In this document: positions 42,059 through 54,378 of the stretch, one piece after another
How positions within the stretch are numbered: position 1 is the first letter of the stretch
Layout: every line of letters starts with the position of its first letter
From: Impatiens glandulifera
Taxonomy: Eukaryota > Streptophyta > Magnoliopsida > Ericales > Balsaminaceae
DNA: 64,000 nucleotides
Reading direction: 5' to 3'
Assembly: GCF_907164915.1 (NCBI RefSeq)
Contig: NC_061866.1
Location: 24,631,905 to 24,695,904, forward strand
Notes under the pieces: model-generated
The model's input: the letters and a program-made list of their open reading frames with translations, nothing else
Databases searched by the model: none
What the model was told of the DNA's origin: nothing
Translations under genes and position numbers: made by a program

Positions 42059-43743
42059 AATTTCAAAATTCTGATCCGTTGCATTTTCATACTTTGAGAT
42101 TTCGGCTAGAAGTTCTATTTTAACCGTTCTCAAATTTTCCAGCACAATTTTGTCCATTCCGGTTACATCTCCTATAACACAATATCTCCGGTTTATGTTG
42201 GCAATGGTCGAGGTCAATATGTTTAACTTGGCATTTGCCTCGACCAGCTTCGGTCTTGTCATGGCGATTGATACGGAGGATGTTTTTGCGAGATCAAGTA
42301 CCATTTCTTCCAAAGATAACATCGTCGGCCACTTGTCTGCTTTAGGACATTCTGGGAGCATGTCCTTGAAATTAACTTTTGTCCATAGTTTCGCCCATTC
42401 ATAGTAAGAGTCAACTAGTTTATACGCCTTGTTTTCAATTATCTTGAGAACATTATCTACAACTTTATCAACCTCATCATCGTACATGTGAGAATACAGA
42501 ATTTCAACATCTGAAATTGCATTATAAGCCGCTTCCTCAAAATTTGAATTTTGCTCGGTTAAGGATGGAGGGATTTCCTCATTGATCTGACCAGTTGAGC
42601 CTCTTCCAGTATGATCACTCTCATGCACCGGAGACTGTTAGGCCAAGATTTCTTCTTCATTGATTTCGACCGACTTATCGACCTCATCAGCAACACCTGC
42701 CTGGTCAGTTTCAGTAGTCTGATCAGTCTCAACAAGTTACTTGTCATATCAGTTTCAGCTAACCGATTGACATCGTTTACAATTTCAACAATAATATTTT
42801 AAGTTCTCTGTTGATTCTCTAATGCCGCGGACCTAAAAGTTTGTACAATAGAGTCCATAGGAACAATAATTATAGTGGGAGTAAGAGTATTTACCTCAGG
42901 AATAGAGGTTTCCTTAGATCTGATGCCTCAGCTGCCAGTCTTTTTCCCTTTTTCACTTTCTCTTTTGTTTCCTTCACCCTAGGCTCCTTAGTCTTTGGTT
43001 TCTTTTCTTTCGGTTCCTTTTCTCTTTGTGCTTTAGCCTTCCCATCTCTCACCACACTCTTTCCAATAGTGACTGAATTTAAGATTTTACTTTGGGTAAA
43101 ATAATACCCGGATCGGTCAGAACATCAATATGGAGCAAGATCTTACCGATTTGCATCGCATAGCCCAAAGATTGGTCTTTCTTTGAGTCTATCATTTCTC
43201 ACATAACTTCAAACAGAATGCTTCCCTAGTTTATTTTATCACCGAGAAGGATCCCGGACATCATTTCAAATTTCGCACGAGTGAGGTTGTCAAAATTACC
43301 TCATCTTCCCTAAAGTGATTTGGAAACAATATCGCATAACTGCCGATATTCAAATTTGAGAGAGCTTTTCTTATCGGTGAACTCCACCGGTTCATCAGTT
43401 TTGGAATTCATCTTCTGAATCTCTAGGGCCGTCTCGGTCGACAATTCGGCCGAAAAATCACGCCCCTCATTCGGAAGACAAAGAGCCTTGGCGAATATCT
43501 CCTCTGATAACTGAAAATTCTTGATTCCCACCATCGTATAAATAACCTTCTTCTGAAGTCTGGCATTCTCAAAGAACTCCTTAACCTCATCCTAATACAT
43601 GACGAATGGACCTTCAAGGAAGATTTTCAGCCCTAAATTCTTGACAAATTTAATCACCCTTTGAACATCAGCCGTGTCATTTATCCTATTTCATCAAAAT
43701 CAACCTAAACGATATGAACAAAAAGTGCACTATCACGTCCCAT
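42054..43743 (-). pseudogene. Element II accessory gene c, N-terminal part
   Basis: Likely ATG 43743 (MGRDSALFVHIV), then a TAG where element I has Gln (QVDFNDI). Blocks: EFFENARLQKKVIYTMVGIK then NFQLSEEIFAKALCLPNEGR (LPTEG-like), EPVEFTDKKSSLKFEYRQLC, a Lys-rich linker (43000-43080), an acidic Ser/Gln linker, then VDNVLKIIENKAYKLVDSYY, EWAKLWTKVNFKDMLPECPK and RPKLVEANAKLN. The reading is broken by several shifts and cut at 42054 by element I; it continues at 22282. TATA box CTATATATAAGG lies about 105 bp upstream. Confidence 0.66.
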
Positions 43744-43847
43744 ATTGAATTCTGGAAAAAGTTTAAGAGATATTGATAGAGAGAGTATGCAAGAGCAAAT
43801 AATTTTTCAAGAGAAGTAAAGTTGTGAAAATAATATGCAGGGTGCCC

Positions 43848-43857
43848 TTATATATAG
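43848..43857 (-). promoter_or_regulatory. TATA box of gene c (element II)
   Basis: CCTATATATAAGGG on the minus strand, about 105 bp upstream of ATG 43743. Confidence 0.55.
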
Positions 43858-43894
43858 GTGTGGCGGTTAGGTCACCGAACCGTCACATCCTTTA

Positions 43895-44034
43895 GTGAAA
43901 AGGCACCAAATTTCGCTCCAAAAAGTTACGGTGGTAATTTTTGGCGGTAAATATGAGAGGTAAACAATGGGCGGTAAAAACAAGCGGTAAATTTCTCTCC
44001 AAACAAATAGGCGATAAGTTTTGAGCGGTAAAAT
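43895..44034 (-). promoter_or_regulatory. GGCGGTAAA cluster upstream of gene c (element II)
   Basis: About six units (GGTGGTAATT, GGCGGTAAAT, GGGCGGTAAAAA, AGCGGTAAAT, GGCGATAAG, GAGCGGTAAAA) in 140 bp above the TATA box. They occupy the same place as the clusters of elements I and IV. None is a perfect E2F site here, so these look like decayed versions. Confidence 0.42.
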
Positions 44035-44216
44035 ATTTGTAATATCTGTTAAATAAAACGAATTAAAGTAATGCACAGACAATTAAGATAAGCAGTTTCA
44101 TTTAAAATGTAAACATGAGTCGGTCAAATTTAACAACCGGTCGTACAGCAAAATGACCAGTTGTTCATGAAACAATACATAATTAAAAGAAAACATTAAG
44201 GCCTAGATTCTATTAT

Positions 44217-44893
44217 ATGAATCCAACTTTCCACCAACTCTTCGGTCAGAATGTTGGCCGGACTCACTGGGGATCCCGGTCCAAGATTTGGATTGATGCT
44301 TCTAAGAAATCGGCTAAGTTGAGGTATGTAACCGATCCTTTTTCGACAAGGTTAGATCATCATCTTCAAATTGTTGAAGTAGATCGAGGCCCAGTTGATG
44401 GGGACATTTCTACTACAAGTAGAGATTATCATTTCATAGACTCTCTTAGTGTAGAACTGGTTGGGTGTCTGACACAAAATGGATTTTTGAATGATGTCAT
44501 GAAGAATTTGAATGTGGGGAGCGAGGTTGGGTTTGAGTCCGCAGTTGTTAATCGGATTCAAAGTGTCGGAAAAGAAATATGAAAATTCCTCAGATACTTG
44601 AGGGGAAGGAGGAGGAATCTCCCTTCTGTTGGAAGATCAAAGAAACTGGAAAATGTTTCTTCAAAGAGTCAAAGGTAGAAGCTTTCTCTTATATATGAAA
44701 AGATTAAATCATTATCTATGACAACGACATGATTGATGAAGTCGGTGACATCTCTTTCCAAAAGAGAATCAGGAACTTCCAGGAAATTTTGCAAGCTGGT
44801 ATAAAAAAGAGATTCAAAGACAATCTCTTTTGTTTTGTGATCATTAGATGATAGTACTAAGTCGAAATTGATGAGAAGAGATGATCGAGGCAT
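44217..44893 (-). pseudogene. Element II accessory gene b, broken
   Basis: Likely ATG 44893 (MPRSSLLINFDLVLSSNDHK). Blocks: KEIVFESLFYTSLQNFLEVP, VTDFINHVVVIDNDLIFSYI, then after a frame change the LPTEG-like area, NCGLKPNLAPHIQILHDIIQ, ILCQTPNQFYTKRVYEMIIS, NVPINWASIYFNNLKMMI and LGPGSP. It matches gene b of elements I and IV. An upstream TATTTAAAG box lies at 44981-44990. The plus-strand frame 44217-44582 is its shadow. Confidence 0.66.
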
Positions 44894-45248
44894 GATGAAG
44901 ATTTGAGGAAGATAAGAATTTTGAGTTTTAGAAAGATACTTAAAAGCAACAATGTTGTGGTTTGGAATGAAGTGAGTTTCTCTTTAAATAGATAGTCGGT
45001 TTCAAAAGCAATGAATGTTTCAATAAATACAAAATCTGTCTATTATGAAAAGTCTTGTCTTATTTCCAAAAAAGGTTACTTTTAATTTTCTTGGGAAGGA
45101 GTTACCTTTTCAGAAGAATATCTTGGAATGATGCGAAAGTAATAGGTCAAAATACATGCTCGGGAATATTTTGAAAATATTCAATATTTTTGAAAAATGA
45201 ATGATTTTGAAAATGACCGTTATTTTTAAAATGATCGATATTTTGTAA

Positions 45249-45266
45249 GAGAAGCGGTAGCTTCTC
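45249..45266. other. GAGAAGC hairpin between genes a and b (element II)
   Basis: GAGAAGC-ggta-GCTTCTC, perfect 7-bp stem and 4-base loop, followed by CCTGAGAGTGTGCCCGG. It is the second copy in element II. Confidence 0.65.
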
Positions 45267-45373
45267 CCTGAGAGTGTGCCCGGTGAGAATATACGATTTG
45301 AAGTTAATCATTTTAAAATTTGACCGAAATTTCATTAAGCCAATAAGTCATAACTGATATTGAAACAAAACAA

Positions 45374-46158
45374 TCAGTATGATTTTGAAATATAAAGATT
45401 CAAGGAAATTTGATCGATCCTAGGGCTAATAATGAGATGTCCTATAGCCGGAGTTCTTCTAGCTCTTTCTCTTTGTATTTGGTAGATGTATACATGGATC
45501 CTGTCCTTTGTCAGTAGCAAATTAGGGTAGAGGGTGACTCCCCGACCGAGATAGACATCAATGTCGAAAAACAGACTGCAAAGTTGATGAGCAAATCCTC
45601 TTTTGTTTGAAGAGATCATCTTCTTCAAGTGGTTGAAGATGATCCTTGACCAGTTTACAGGAATGCCTTCGGTTATGGCGACCATCAACTGAAAGACTTT
45701 TTGTGTATAAGATTGAGTGTTTGATTTGCCAAGAATATTCTTACTTAGAATTCACTTAGAATTTGAAATTCACTTTGGAGAGAGCTTTTGGCTCCATAAG
45801 TGTTGACCGGAGTCATTGATCTAGAAAAGTGATGGCGTATCTCATTGATGACCATCGGTGAGAAGTTGAAGACAGTGAGACCTTCAGTAGGTAGTCTGCA
45901 ACTGAGTGCGAAGTCTACCTCACTAAAGATGAAGGATTTTTCGTGCACTTCGGCAAGGATGAGATCCTCTCGAGTGACTCTAGCGGTGTTGAAAAATTCA
46001 TTGACTACATCATAGTCAATGATAAATCTATCTTTCAAAAGTGGTCTCAAACCGGAATGTTCAATGGACCGAAAAATCGCTTGGATCTCAACATCTTCGT
46101 AATGCGAGACCGATTCAAAATCTTCAAGAAGAATTTTGTTACCAAGGAAGCTAGACAT
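45374..46158 (-). pseudogene. Element II accessory gene a, broken
   Basis: ATG 46158 (MSSFLGNKILLEDFESVSHY). The first frame, 45745-46158, has EIQAIFRSIEHSGLRPLLKD, VVNEFFNTARV, KSFIFSEVDFALSCRLPTEG and TPVNTYGAKSSLQSEFQI. A small duplication/shift near 45735-45755 leads to the second frame, 45374-45688, with MMVAITEGIPVNWSRIIFNH, LKKMISSNKRGFAHQLCSLF, LGRGVTL and LLTKDRIHVYIYQI. TATA-like CTATATAAT is at 46221. It is closest to gene a of elements A and I. Confidence 0.72.
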
Positions 46159-46823
46159 TTTGCTTGAGGATTTTCTTATTTTTGATAGAGAGTGTGATTT
46201 AAGATGAGAGTGAGTGAGCTATTATATAGCCAAAGAATCGGTTAGAGTATCTGATTACATTCTAAGTGTAGTTAGATATGAATGATGGTCATATCAGCTA
46301 GAAGTAAAAATCAGAAGTAGATTATATTTTCAAGGAATGTTAGTCTTACTTTTGAACAGTGACAGACATAGGTCTTCACGTTCTTTAAAATTATAATTTT
46401 ATAATATTTCACATGATCTTTTCAAGTATGCATGACAAACAATGTCCAGCTGTCCCAAATTGATTGGTAAATGAAGTCACCGAAATTAAGATGTAAATAA
46501 TCGGTTGGTTTTTGGTGACCAGTTTATTGAAATAGGTTATTCTGTTCTGAAGAAGTATCATTGTTAGACGACTTTTATTCAGTTTAGAGAACAAACCATC
46601 TATTTTACCCGAATCACTTAGACCAGTTGATTTGTTTACAAACAATTCGGTGAAGTGATTTAACCGATTTCAACCGGAGACAACCGTCTAGTTTTCCATA
46701 CTTGAGTTTTTTATCCTTTAGATTGTTATGCACATAACAAATAAATTTCTGACCAGTTTTTAAAATAAGATGTAAAATTTTGACAGATCCGATTAGTTTT
46801 ATAAAAATGCCAAAACATGATGT

Positions 46824-46841
46824 GAGAAGCGTGAGCTTCTC
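46824..46841. other. GAGAAGC hairpin between pol and gene a (element II)
   Basis: GAGAAGC-gtga-GCTTCTC, followed by CCTAAGAACATGCCTG. Same position as the hairpin of element I at 35650. Confidence 0.68.
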
Positions 46842-46929
46842 CCTAAGAACATGCCTGATTTTCATGAAAAATATGTTTTTGAAAACATGCAGAAGCATTT
46901 AAGACAGAAGTTGACTACTATCATCAAGT

Positions 46930-48727
46930 CTCAAAATAGTTCTAAAGTGAGCAAACTTAGCATCCTGTAGTGGTTTTGTAAAGATATTAGCCACCTATTG
47001 GTCGGTCGATATATATTCCACCCGGATGTGCTTCTACTGCACATGCTCGCAGATGAAATGGTTCCTGATGTCAATGTACTTAGTTCTTGAGTGCAACAAT
47101 GGATTATATGTAATTGCTATGACGCTGGTGTTGTCACAAAAGATTGGAGATTCATCGGCAGTGATTCCAAAATCTCTCAGTTGTTGTTGAATCTAGAGGA
47201 GTTGAGAAACAACTTTTGAATGCAAGATACTCTGCCTCTACAGTTGAGGTAGCAACCGAACTTTGTTTTTGCTGTACCAGGAAACAAGTCGGTCACCAAG
47301 GAACTGACATGTACCTATGGTACTCTTCTAGTCAATTTTGCAACCTGCATAGTCTGCATCAGAATAACATGTTAGATGAAACTGGAATCCTTCGAATACC
47401 ACAGTCCCACATCTTGAGTGACCTTTAAATATTTTAAGATTCTTTTGGCAGTAGTGTAATGAGATTGTTTAGGATTAATCTGGAATCTTCCGCACACTCC
47501 GACCGCAAACAAGATGTCCGGTCGACTAGCTGTCAGGTACAAGAGTGAATCGATAATCCCATGGTAAGCCGTAATATCCACTCCTTGACCGTCTTCATCT
47601 TTATCCAGCTCGATGGATGAACTCATTGGAGTGGAAACAGTAGAGTAGTTGTCCATTCCGAACTTCTTCAACAACTCCTTTATATATTTGGACTGATTGA
47701 TAAAAGTTCATCCCTCGATCTACCGAACCTAGAGACCTAGAAAGAAACTGAACTCCCCCATCATACTCATTTCAAACTTATCAGTAATCATTTTCGAAAA
47801 CTTATCACATAGCTTAGAATCGGTTGAATTAAAAATAATGACATCCACATAAATTTGAACAAGTAAGATATGTCCTTTTTTCTCAAATTTAAATAGGGTC
47901 TTATCTACTAATCCTATAGTAAATAGGGTCTTAGTCAAATTTGAACAAGTAAGATTGTTAATGTGTCATACCAAGCTCTAGGAGAATGTTTTAAACCGTA
48001 AAGGTCCTTATCCAGCCAATACACATGACTAATTAAATCCGGTTTTTTTAAACTGGAGGTTTCTCAACATACACCTCCTCACTTAACTCATCGTTTAAAA
48101 ATGCACTTTTAACATCCATTTGAAAAACTTTAAAATTCTTTAAAGCAACAAATGCAAGAAAAATTCTAATAGCTTCAAGTGTAGCCACAAGAGCAAATGA
48201 TTCTTCAAAATCAATGCCTTCTTCCTGTTTATATCCTTGAACCACTAATCTGGCCTTGTTCCTCGTAACTTCTCATTGAGTTCATTTCTGAACACCCATC
48301 TTGTTCCAATAACCGATTAGTTTTTCGATCTTCGAACTAAGTGTCAGACTTTATTAAACTCAAACTGGTTCAATTCCTCTTGAATTTTTAAGATCCAATC
48401 GGGATCTAACAATGCTTCATCCACCTTCATCGGTTTAATTTGTGATATGAAAGCAGAGTTTTCATGTTCTTCCAAAAGTTGGCGCCTAGTTCGGATAAGT
48501 GATGAGGGGTTACCTATAATAAGCTCAATATGATGATTTATGTTTCTTTTAAGGTTCGGTCCAGTAATATCTTCCAAATGACCAATTATATGATCAAGGT
48601 TAGACAGATTGGTAGGCTGATCAGAGTCAAGCCGATTATTTTCCACAATGGACACTAAGGTGTCAACTTCCTGTTGTGAAGTAGTTTGATCCGGCTGAAT
48701 CTCAGCATTAACCGTTTGATTATACAC
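46930..48727 (-). pseudogene. Element II reverse transcriptase and RNase H, decayed
   Basis: Frames 48344-48727 (linker, [40 protein letters not shown]), 48048-48245 ([23 protein letters not shown]), 47729-47938 ([16 protein letters not shown]) and 47372-47674 (KKFGMDNYSTVSTPMSSSIE). The catalytic YVDD box has become YVDV. A short internal duplication near 47880-47950 repeats the AATAGGGTCTTA segment. RNase H (46930-47370) is shifted and stop-ridden. Confidence 0.88.
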
Positions 48728-49905
48728 AAATCTTCTAAAATCGGAACCTCATCTTCATCATCAGATTGGATATTCAGGTTTTCCAATCTGTTGTGTAAAT
48801 CAAAAGATGAAGCAGTATTACTTTCAATAAATTCATCAAAAACAAAGTGAGAAGATTCTTCAACAGTTAAAGTTCTAGTGTTATTAGTGTTATATACTCT
48901 ATATGTCGACATCGGATTTTTACATCAAAAGAGGTTAAATAATGTTTACCGTTGATGTGAATGTAACACTTACATCCAAAGATCCTTAAATATTGGATAT
49001 TAGGGACTCTGTCATGGTATACTTCAAACGGAGTTTTATTGATCCGTTTGTTGATCATAGATAAGTTGTGTGTATAACATACAGTGTAGAAAGCCTCAGG
49101 CCCAAAATTTTTGAGCAATACCCGAATCGGCTATCATTGATCATGCGACTTCCTTGAGAGTTCGGTTTCTTCTCTTGGTTAATCCGTTTTGCTGAGGAGT
49201 TCTAGCACTAGAAAAACTAGTGTCTATTACTGGATTCCTCAAGAAATGCAGTTAAAGTACTATTTATAAACTCATTTCCTCTATCACTTCTAATCTTGTA
49301 TATGCGTATTAATTTCTCATTCTGTAACCTTCTAAGCAATTTAATCAGATTAGGTGTAGCTTGATTAAATACTAAACATATCACCCAAGTATATCTATAA
49401 TAATCATCAATAACTACCATAGTATAATTCATACCACCTAGGCTTGTGATCCTAATCGGTCCAAATAAGTCAATGTGAAGCAATTCTAAACATCGGCTAG
49501 ATTGAGTTTCCCTTTACTTTTGAAAGTTGATTTTATTTGTTTCTCCATTTGACATGCTAAACAGATTTTATCTTTGGAACATTTTTTGTTAGGATTTCCT
49601 TCAACTAATTCTTTGGTACAAATATAGTTTATGGCTTTGAAATTCAAATGATTTAACTGTTTATGCCAAAGCCAGTTTGGATCATTCTTAGCTATCATGC
49701 AAACTGAGTTTTCAGATTTAGTTTTCCAATCTACTTTGTAAATGTTTCCTAACCTATTTCCGGTTAGTAAATACCTTGAGGATTCTTGACTAAACATGCA
49801 TGTTTGTGAAATTCTACAATATATCCTACATCGCACATTTGACTAATACTTAGCAACTGCTGTCCAGATACCATTCAAAGTTTTCCAGCTGTTTGTTCTT
49901 CTTAA
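48728..49905 (-). pseudogene. Element II integrase, with protease deleted
   Basis: Pre-integrase and core blocks in several frames: SISQTCMF..., LWHKQLNHLNFKAINYICTK, CLACQMEKQIKSTFKSKG, MLHIDLFGPIRITSLGG, IRSDRGNEFIN. At 49855-49880 the protease start FEWYLDSS is joined directly to LLSISQMCD, removing about 220 bp that in other copies hold the rest of the DSG protease. Confidence 0.85.
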
Positions 49906-49946
49906 CCTGCAAGATACATATATTTACACCTATGTGGTACCCACAA

Positions 49947-51506
49947 TCACTTGGGTCCGTGGTTGATTAGTCCCTTAGAAATCCATACTTTGATTGTTCG
50001 AATGACTTTCCCAATAATAGTGTTTATATATTTACCGGTACCAGGATTGACATCTCTCTGTCCGCCTCTATGTACCTCATTATGTAATGGTTGTGAATGT
50101 TAATAGGTTATAGTTGAATGTCTATCGGTTTCTCTTCTTATCGGCCAAATGGCTTTCCTTCTCTTAGAATGAAGCCATTTTGCCGTGTCGGTTGGACCTA
50201 TATATTTGATTTCTTTGGCCAATTTTGAATCATGATCTGCTTCATTGTTAGTTGAACTGCTATTGACAAAGCTTATAATGGAAGCTTGTCCTTTCTGAGG
50301 TTCAATCCGTTAGAAGGTTTCTGTTTAGCCGATTTACCGCCTTTATATCCGAGACTTGTAGTTGGAATGTCTTTTATAGGTTGATATCTGGCTTACAGCT
50401 TCACTGGATTTCTTCCAAGCAGCCATGACATATTATGTTCTTTTATTTTCTTCAGTTAATGATTTAACTGTCTCCTTGAGCTTCACGGGAGAGTTCAATC
50501 AGTTCATTGGTCTTAGTTCCACTCGGCCCACCGGTGGTTCCGCTTAACTCACCGGTTGTAAGTTCAACCGGGTTGGTACCTCCTTGCCTTCACTGGCTTG
50601 CTGATGTTCAACTCTTTGGTTGTGATCATTTTGTTTTCATTCATCTCTTCTTGGTCTTCTACATTCCGACCTGTAGTGACCAAAAGAATGACAATTAAAA
50701 CATTTAATGTTAGATTTGTCACCGTAGTTGTGGTTGTAGTTGTTCGACGGTTGATTCTTCTTTATGAATTTTCCGAATTTCTTTACAAGAATAGCCATCG
50801 CATTCTCGCTAAATTGTTCAGCATTTTTAACTGGTACATGAAAGGCTAGCACCAAGGATGTCACTAGGGATTTAGTTGCGGTTGATGTTGAAGCTTCATC
50901 TTCGATTCAAGATCTCATCTCGAACTCGTATGCCTTCAAGTCTTCAAAAAAAATCGTGCAGTTTCATTTTTCCGAGGCTATTGGACTCTCGCATTACCAT
51001 AGTTTTTATATCCCAAGTGCTGGAAAGAGATCTCAATGCCTTGACAATGGTTTCCTTGTTATCATACTTCTTTCCAAGTGTAGGCAGCTCATTCACCACA
51101 CTAGTGAATCGATCACTAAACTCTTTCATAGTTTTCCGTGGCCTCATTTTGATATTTTCAAACTTCTGGGTAGCCACAAGTATTTTGTTTTCCTTAGTTC
51201 TTTCGTTTACCTCATGAAGTTGAATCACCGTTTCCCAGGCTTCCTTTGTAGTCTTACAGTCTCTGACTTTCCCGAAAGTGTTTGTGTCTAGAGATTTGAA
51301 AATGTGAATCCTGCAATGGTTGTCTAGGTTGTTCATTCTCTTATCATCGGCTGTACATTCGCTTCTCTGTTTCTCGATCTTTATCGGACCATTTGAAAGG
51401 ATGTACATCATCTCGTCATCAATGGTGATCATATGCAAATACATCTGAATCTTCCAGTCGGCAAACTCCTCACTTTCTGGCATAGGGGCTTCTCACTGTG
51501 AGTCAT
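49947..51506 (-). pseudogene. Element II gag, decayed
   Basis: ATG near 51506. Frame 50944-51483: FADWKIQMYLHMITIDDEMM, EAWETVIQLHEVNERTKENK, MKEFSDRFTSVVNELPTLGK, TWDIKTMVMRESNSLGKMKL. Frame 50637-50864 has an intact zinc knuckle CFNCHSFGHYRSEC. The downstream part is fragmentary. It ends with VWISKGLINHGPK-TGA at 49947-49949. Confidence 0.86.
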
Positions 51507-51546
51507 GTTTGCTTGCTTTGGTGTTACTTGAGTGTTGATACTAGCT

Positions 51547-51558
51547 GCTCTGATACCA
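51547..51558 (-). other. Primer-binding site of element II
   Basis: TGGTATCAGAGC on the minus strand, two bases inside the 5' LTR; identical to element I. Confidence 0.93.
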
Positions 51559-51560
51559 CT

Positions 51561-52860
51561 TGTTGGGATCGGGATCGCCGATAGGAGACCGGAGTCCGGC
51601 TAAAGGAGAACTCTTACACACACTCACAATGGTTTGCGCTAATCCGGTTAAGAATTAACATCGATCTCAACACCAAATAGTCTGTTAGAAGCTCTTGAAC
51701 TGGGTTCAAGTAGAGAAGTAACTTGTTTCATCCTGATGTAACACACACAAATCGGATAGAGAGAAGAATGAGGAAGGATCGGTTGGAGTAAAAAGAAATC
51801 GGTTCGGATAATAAAATGACCAGAAATGATAAAGAACACAAGACAAGGATTTTATGGATATTTAGAGATAAAAGTCCTATGTCACCCCTTCTTCTCAAAC
51901 AACGAGAAGGTTAATCACTAAGAATATTCAAACACAATACAACACACAATCGAGACTTATTTACTGCTCGATATTCACGTTACAACTCTCACATAGAATT
52001 GTAATACACTTGATTCACAAATACAACTTAATACTTGATGTTCTTTAGAAAGATAAATATCTCAGAATTAAAGTCACTACTAAAAGTTCGATCAAAGTTT
52101 TGTTTTTCCAGCACCTCAGCTTCCTCCTTTTATAGTGGAAATATGAAAACAGTCATATTTCTCTTTCTGATTTGCATTTAATGCGGTTGGTACAGTTAGT
52201 CAAAAGGAGCCGTATATCATTTAATGCGGTTGAGGCTTCCCAAGGCATAATGCAGCGCCGACCCAAACTAGGTAATTGTTCACTTGAAAACTGTACTCTT
52301 GACAGTTGTACTCTTGACGGTTACCTGCTCCTTAAAAGCTGCTTTTGAGCTTTATATCAACCTAGAGAACTGTACACCTGATAATTATCTGCTGCTTCCA
52401 GTCTAGCAGCAGACTTGTATCAGAAGGGAAATGACACATTCTGATCCATTGAAGATCTTTCTCTGCACATTCCAAAAGAATATCTGTTCGCATTGAACTG
52501 TCAATTGCCAACATTTTCATATCTTTGATTTTTTGTTGACTTAAATCTGCCCGTTGGAAATGTTTGTTGACTTATGATTATCCGGAAGTAGAACCAACCG
52601 GACACATATCGGTTTGTTGCTAGAAAGTCGGTTGATCGGTCCTACCGCTTAGGAGAGGAAAACCGATTTCTGATAACATGTTCACCGATTATAAAGTTTA
52701 AGCCGAACCAGTCTTCTAATAAGATAGTTCAATTTATTGGATTCCGGTTTGTGTTGTTTCAGAGATGTGACCGCTCCATGTACCTACACATAAAGTTGAA
52801 TATAATTAAGTTCTTTAGATAGTTAATTACTTATTAATGAACTATCTAATTTATTAAACA
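51561..52860 (-). mobile_element. 5' LTR of element II
   Basis: 1,300 bp, TGTTGGGATCGG ... TTTATTAAACA; pairs with 19482-20763. TATA box CTATAAAAGGAGG (minus strand) lies near 52123-52134. The differences from its partner include several indels (for example an extra TGTACTCTTGACAGT segment near 52290). Confidence 0.93.
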
Positions 52861-52865
52861 AAATA
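52861..52865. repeat. Right target-site duplication of element II (aaata)
   Basis: AAATA following the LTR end, matching 19477-19481. Confidence 0.88.
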
Positions 52866-54378
52866 TGATGAAACATCCAAAGGCAAACAGAGAGATGTCA
52901 AGCCTAATGCTAGTAGGATTATTAAGACAAACACCGAGAGATCCATTAGAATAATTCAAGGGTGGATTCCCAAGGGACTAATTAACCGTGGACCATATTA
53001 AATGTGGGTACCAAAAATATATATAGTTGTATTTTTCATGGTATACAAGTCAAATACTTGGAGGATTCGGAATGATATTTGGACAGTGGGTGTTCAAGGC
53101 ACATGATAGGAAACAACAAGTTGTTAACCGATATTGTGAAAGAATCTGGTTCAAAGATCATTTCAGGTTAAGGCTGTGGGAAAGGGTAAAATTTTCTATG
53201 GTAATCTAACTATAAACAATGTCCTACTTGTTGAAAATCTATATTATAGTTTGCTTAGCATAAGTCAGATTTGTGATATAGGATACACTATCGAATTTCA
53301 TAAACAATCATGCTTAGTTAAGAATTAACGGGGAAGTACTTTGTTGATAGGGCATAGGATAAGAAACATTTATAAAGTAGACTGGAAAAATAAATGCTCT
53401 AATTATGTTTGCATGATTGCTAAAAATTATCAAAACTGGCTTTTGCATAAAATATTAAATCATTTGAACTTTTAAACAATCAACTATATTTGTACTAAAG
53501 AATTAGTTCAAGGCATTCCTAATATGAATTTTTCAAAAGATAACTCCCTGCCAAATGGGTAAACAAATCAAATCAACTTTCAACAGTAAAGGAAACATTC
53601 AATCTAACAGATGCTTAGAACTTATACACATGGATCTTTTCGGACCCGTTAAAATAACCATCTTAGGAGGAATGAACTACACTCTAGTAATTATTGATGA
53701 TTATTCTAGATTTACTTGGGTTATGTTCTTAGTTTCCAAAGATCAAGCAACCCCAAATCTGATTAAAATGCTTAAAATAGTACAAAATGATAAATATGCA
53801 CATGTTAACAAAATCAGAAGTAATAGAGGCACCGAATTCACTAATAAAGTTTTAACTTCTTATCTTGAGGAATCTGGTATTAGACATGAGTTGTTTAGTA
53901 CAAGAACCCCTCAACAAAATAGCTTAGCTAAAAGGAAAAATAGAACCCTAAAGGAGGTTGCCAGATCCATGATAGCCGATTCATGTGTTGCTCAAAAACT
54001 TTGGAAAGAAGTTATCAATACTACATGTCATACTCAAAATCGGTCCATGATAAATAAACGACTTAATAAAATGCCTTTTGAGGTTTACCATGACAAAGTT
54101 CCTAATATCCGGTATATTAGGATCTTTGGCTGTAATTTTTATATCCACAACAATAGAAAAAGCTATTTGACCGCTTTTGATATTCTGCAGTTAGTAAAAC
54201 ATATAGAGTTTATAATAATAGAACTCTTACTGTTGAAGAATCATCCCATGTTGTATTTGATGAACTTATTGATAGTAATACTTCCGTAACCATTAACTTA
54301 TCTAACAGATTGGAAAATATTAATATATAATCTGATAGTATAGATTAAGTTCTGCTCTAGAAAATATTTGTCTATGAC
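52861..54378 (+). pseudogene. Element III gag end, protease and integrase, decayed
   Basis: Resumes the gag interrupted at 19481 and ends IIQGWIPKGLINRGPY then TAA near 53000. Protease remnant near 53060-53110 reads YLDSGCSRHMIGN, with TGA in place of W before it. Pre-integrase (VDWKNKCSNYVCMIAKN, LNHLNF) is broken. The integrase core, 53555-54289, is open for 244 codons: MGKQIKSTFNSKGNIQSNRC, LELIHMDLFGPVKITILGG, VIIDDYSRFTWVMFL, IRSNRGTEFTN (D replaced by N), TPQQNSLAKRKNRTLKEVAR, FEVYHDKVPNIRYIRIFGC. It is cut at 54378 by the LTR of element IV. Confidence 0.88.

Larger units (their letters stand above)
19482..52860 (-). mobile_element. Element II: full-length copia retrotransposon with accessory genes, hosting element I
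   Basis: Minus-strand order: 5' LTR 51561-52860, primer site 51547-51558, gag, PR (mostly deleted), INT, RT, RNase H, accessory genes a, b and c, polypurine tracts, 3' LTR 19482-20763. Flanked by AAATA. Element I (19.8 kb with its CACTA insert) interrupts gene c at 22287/42054, so element II proper is about 13.6 kb. Every gene carries stops or frameshifts, and its LTRs differ from each other visibly more than those of element I, which fits it being older. Confidence 0.92.

Noticed and set aside
44217..44582. 121-codon plus-strand frame
   Set aside because: Exact antisense of accessory gene b of element II, whose minus-strand motifs (VPINWASIYFNNLK) are recognisable.
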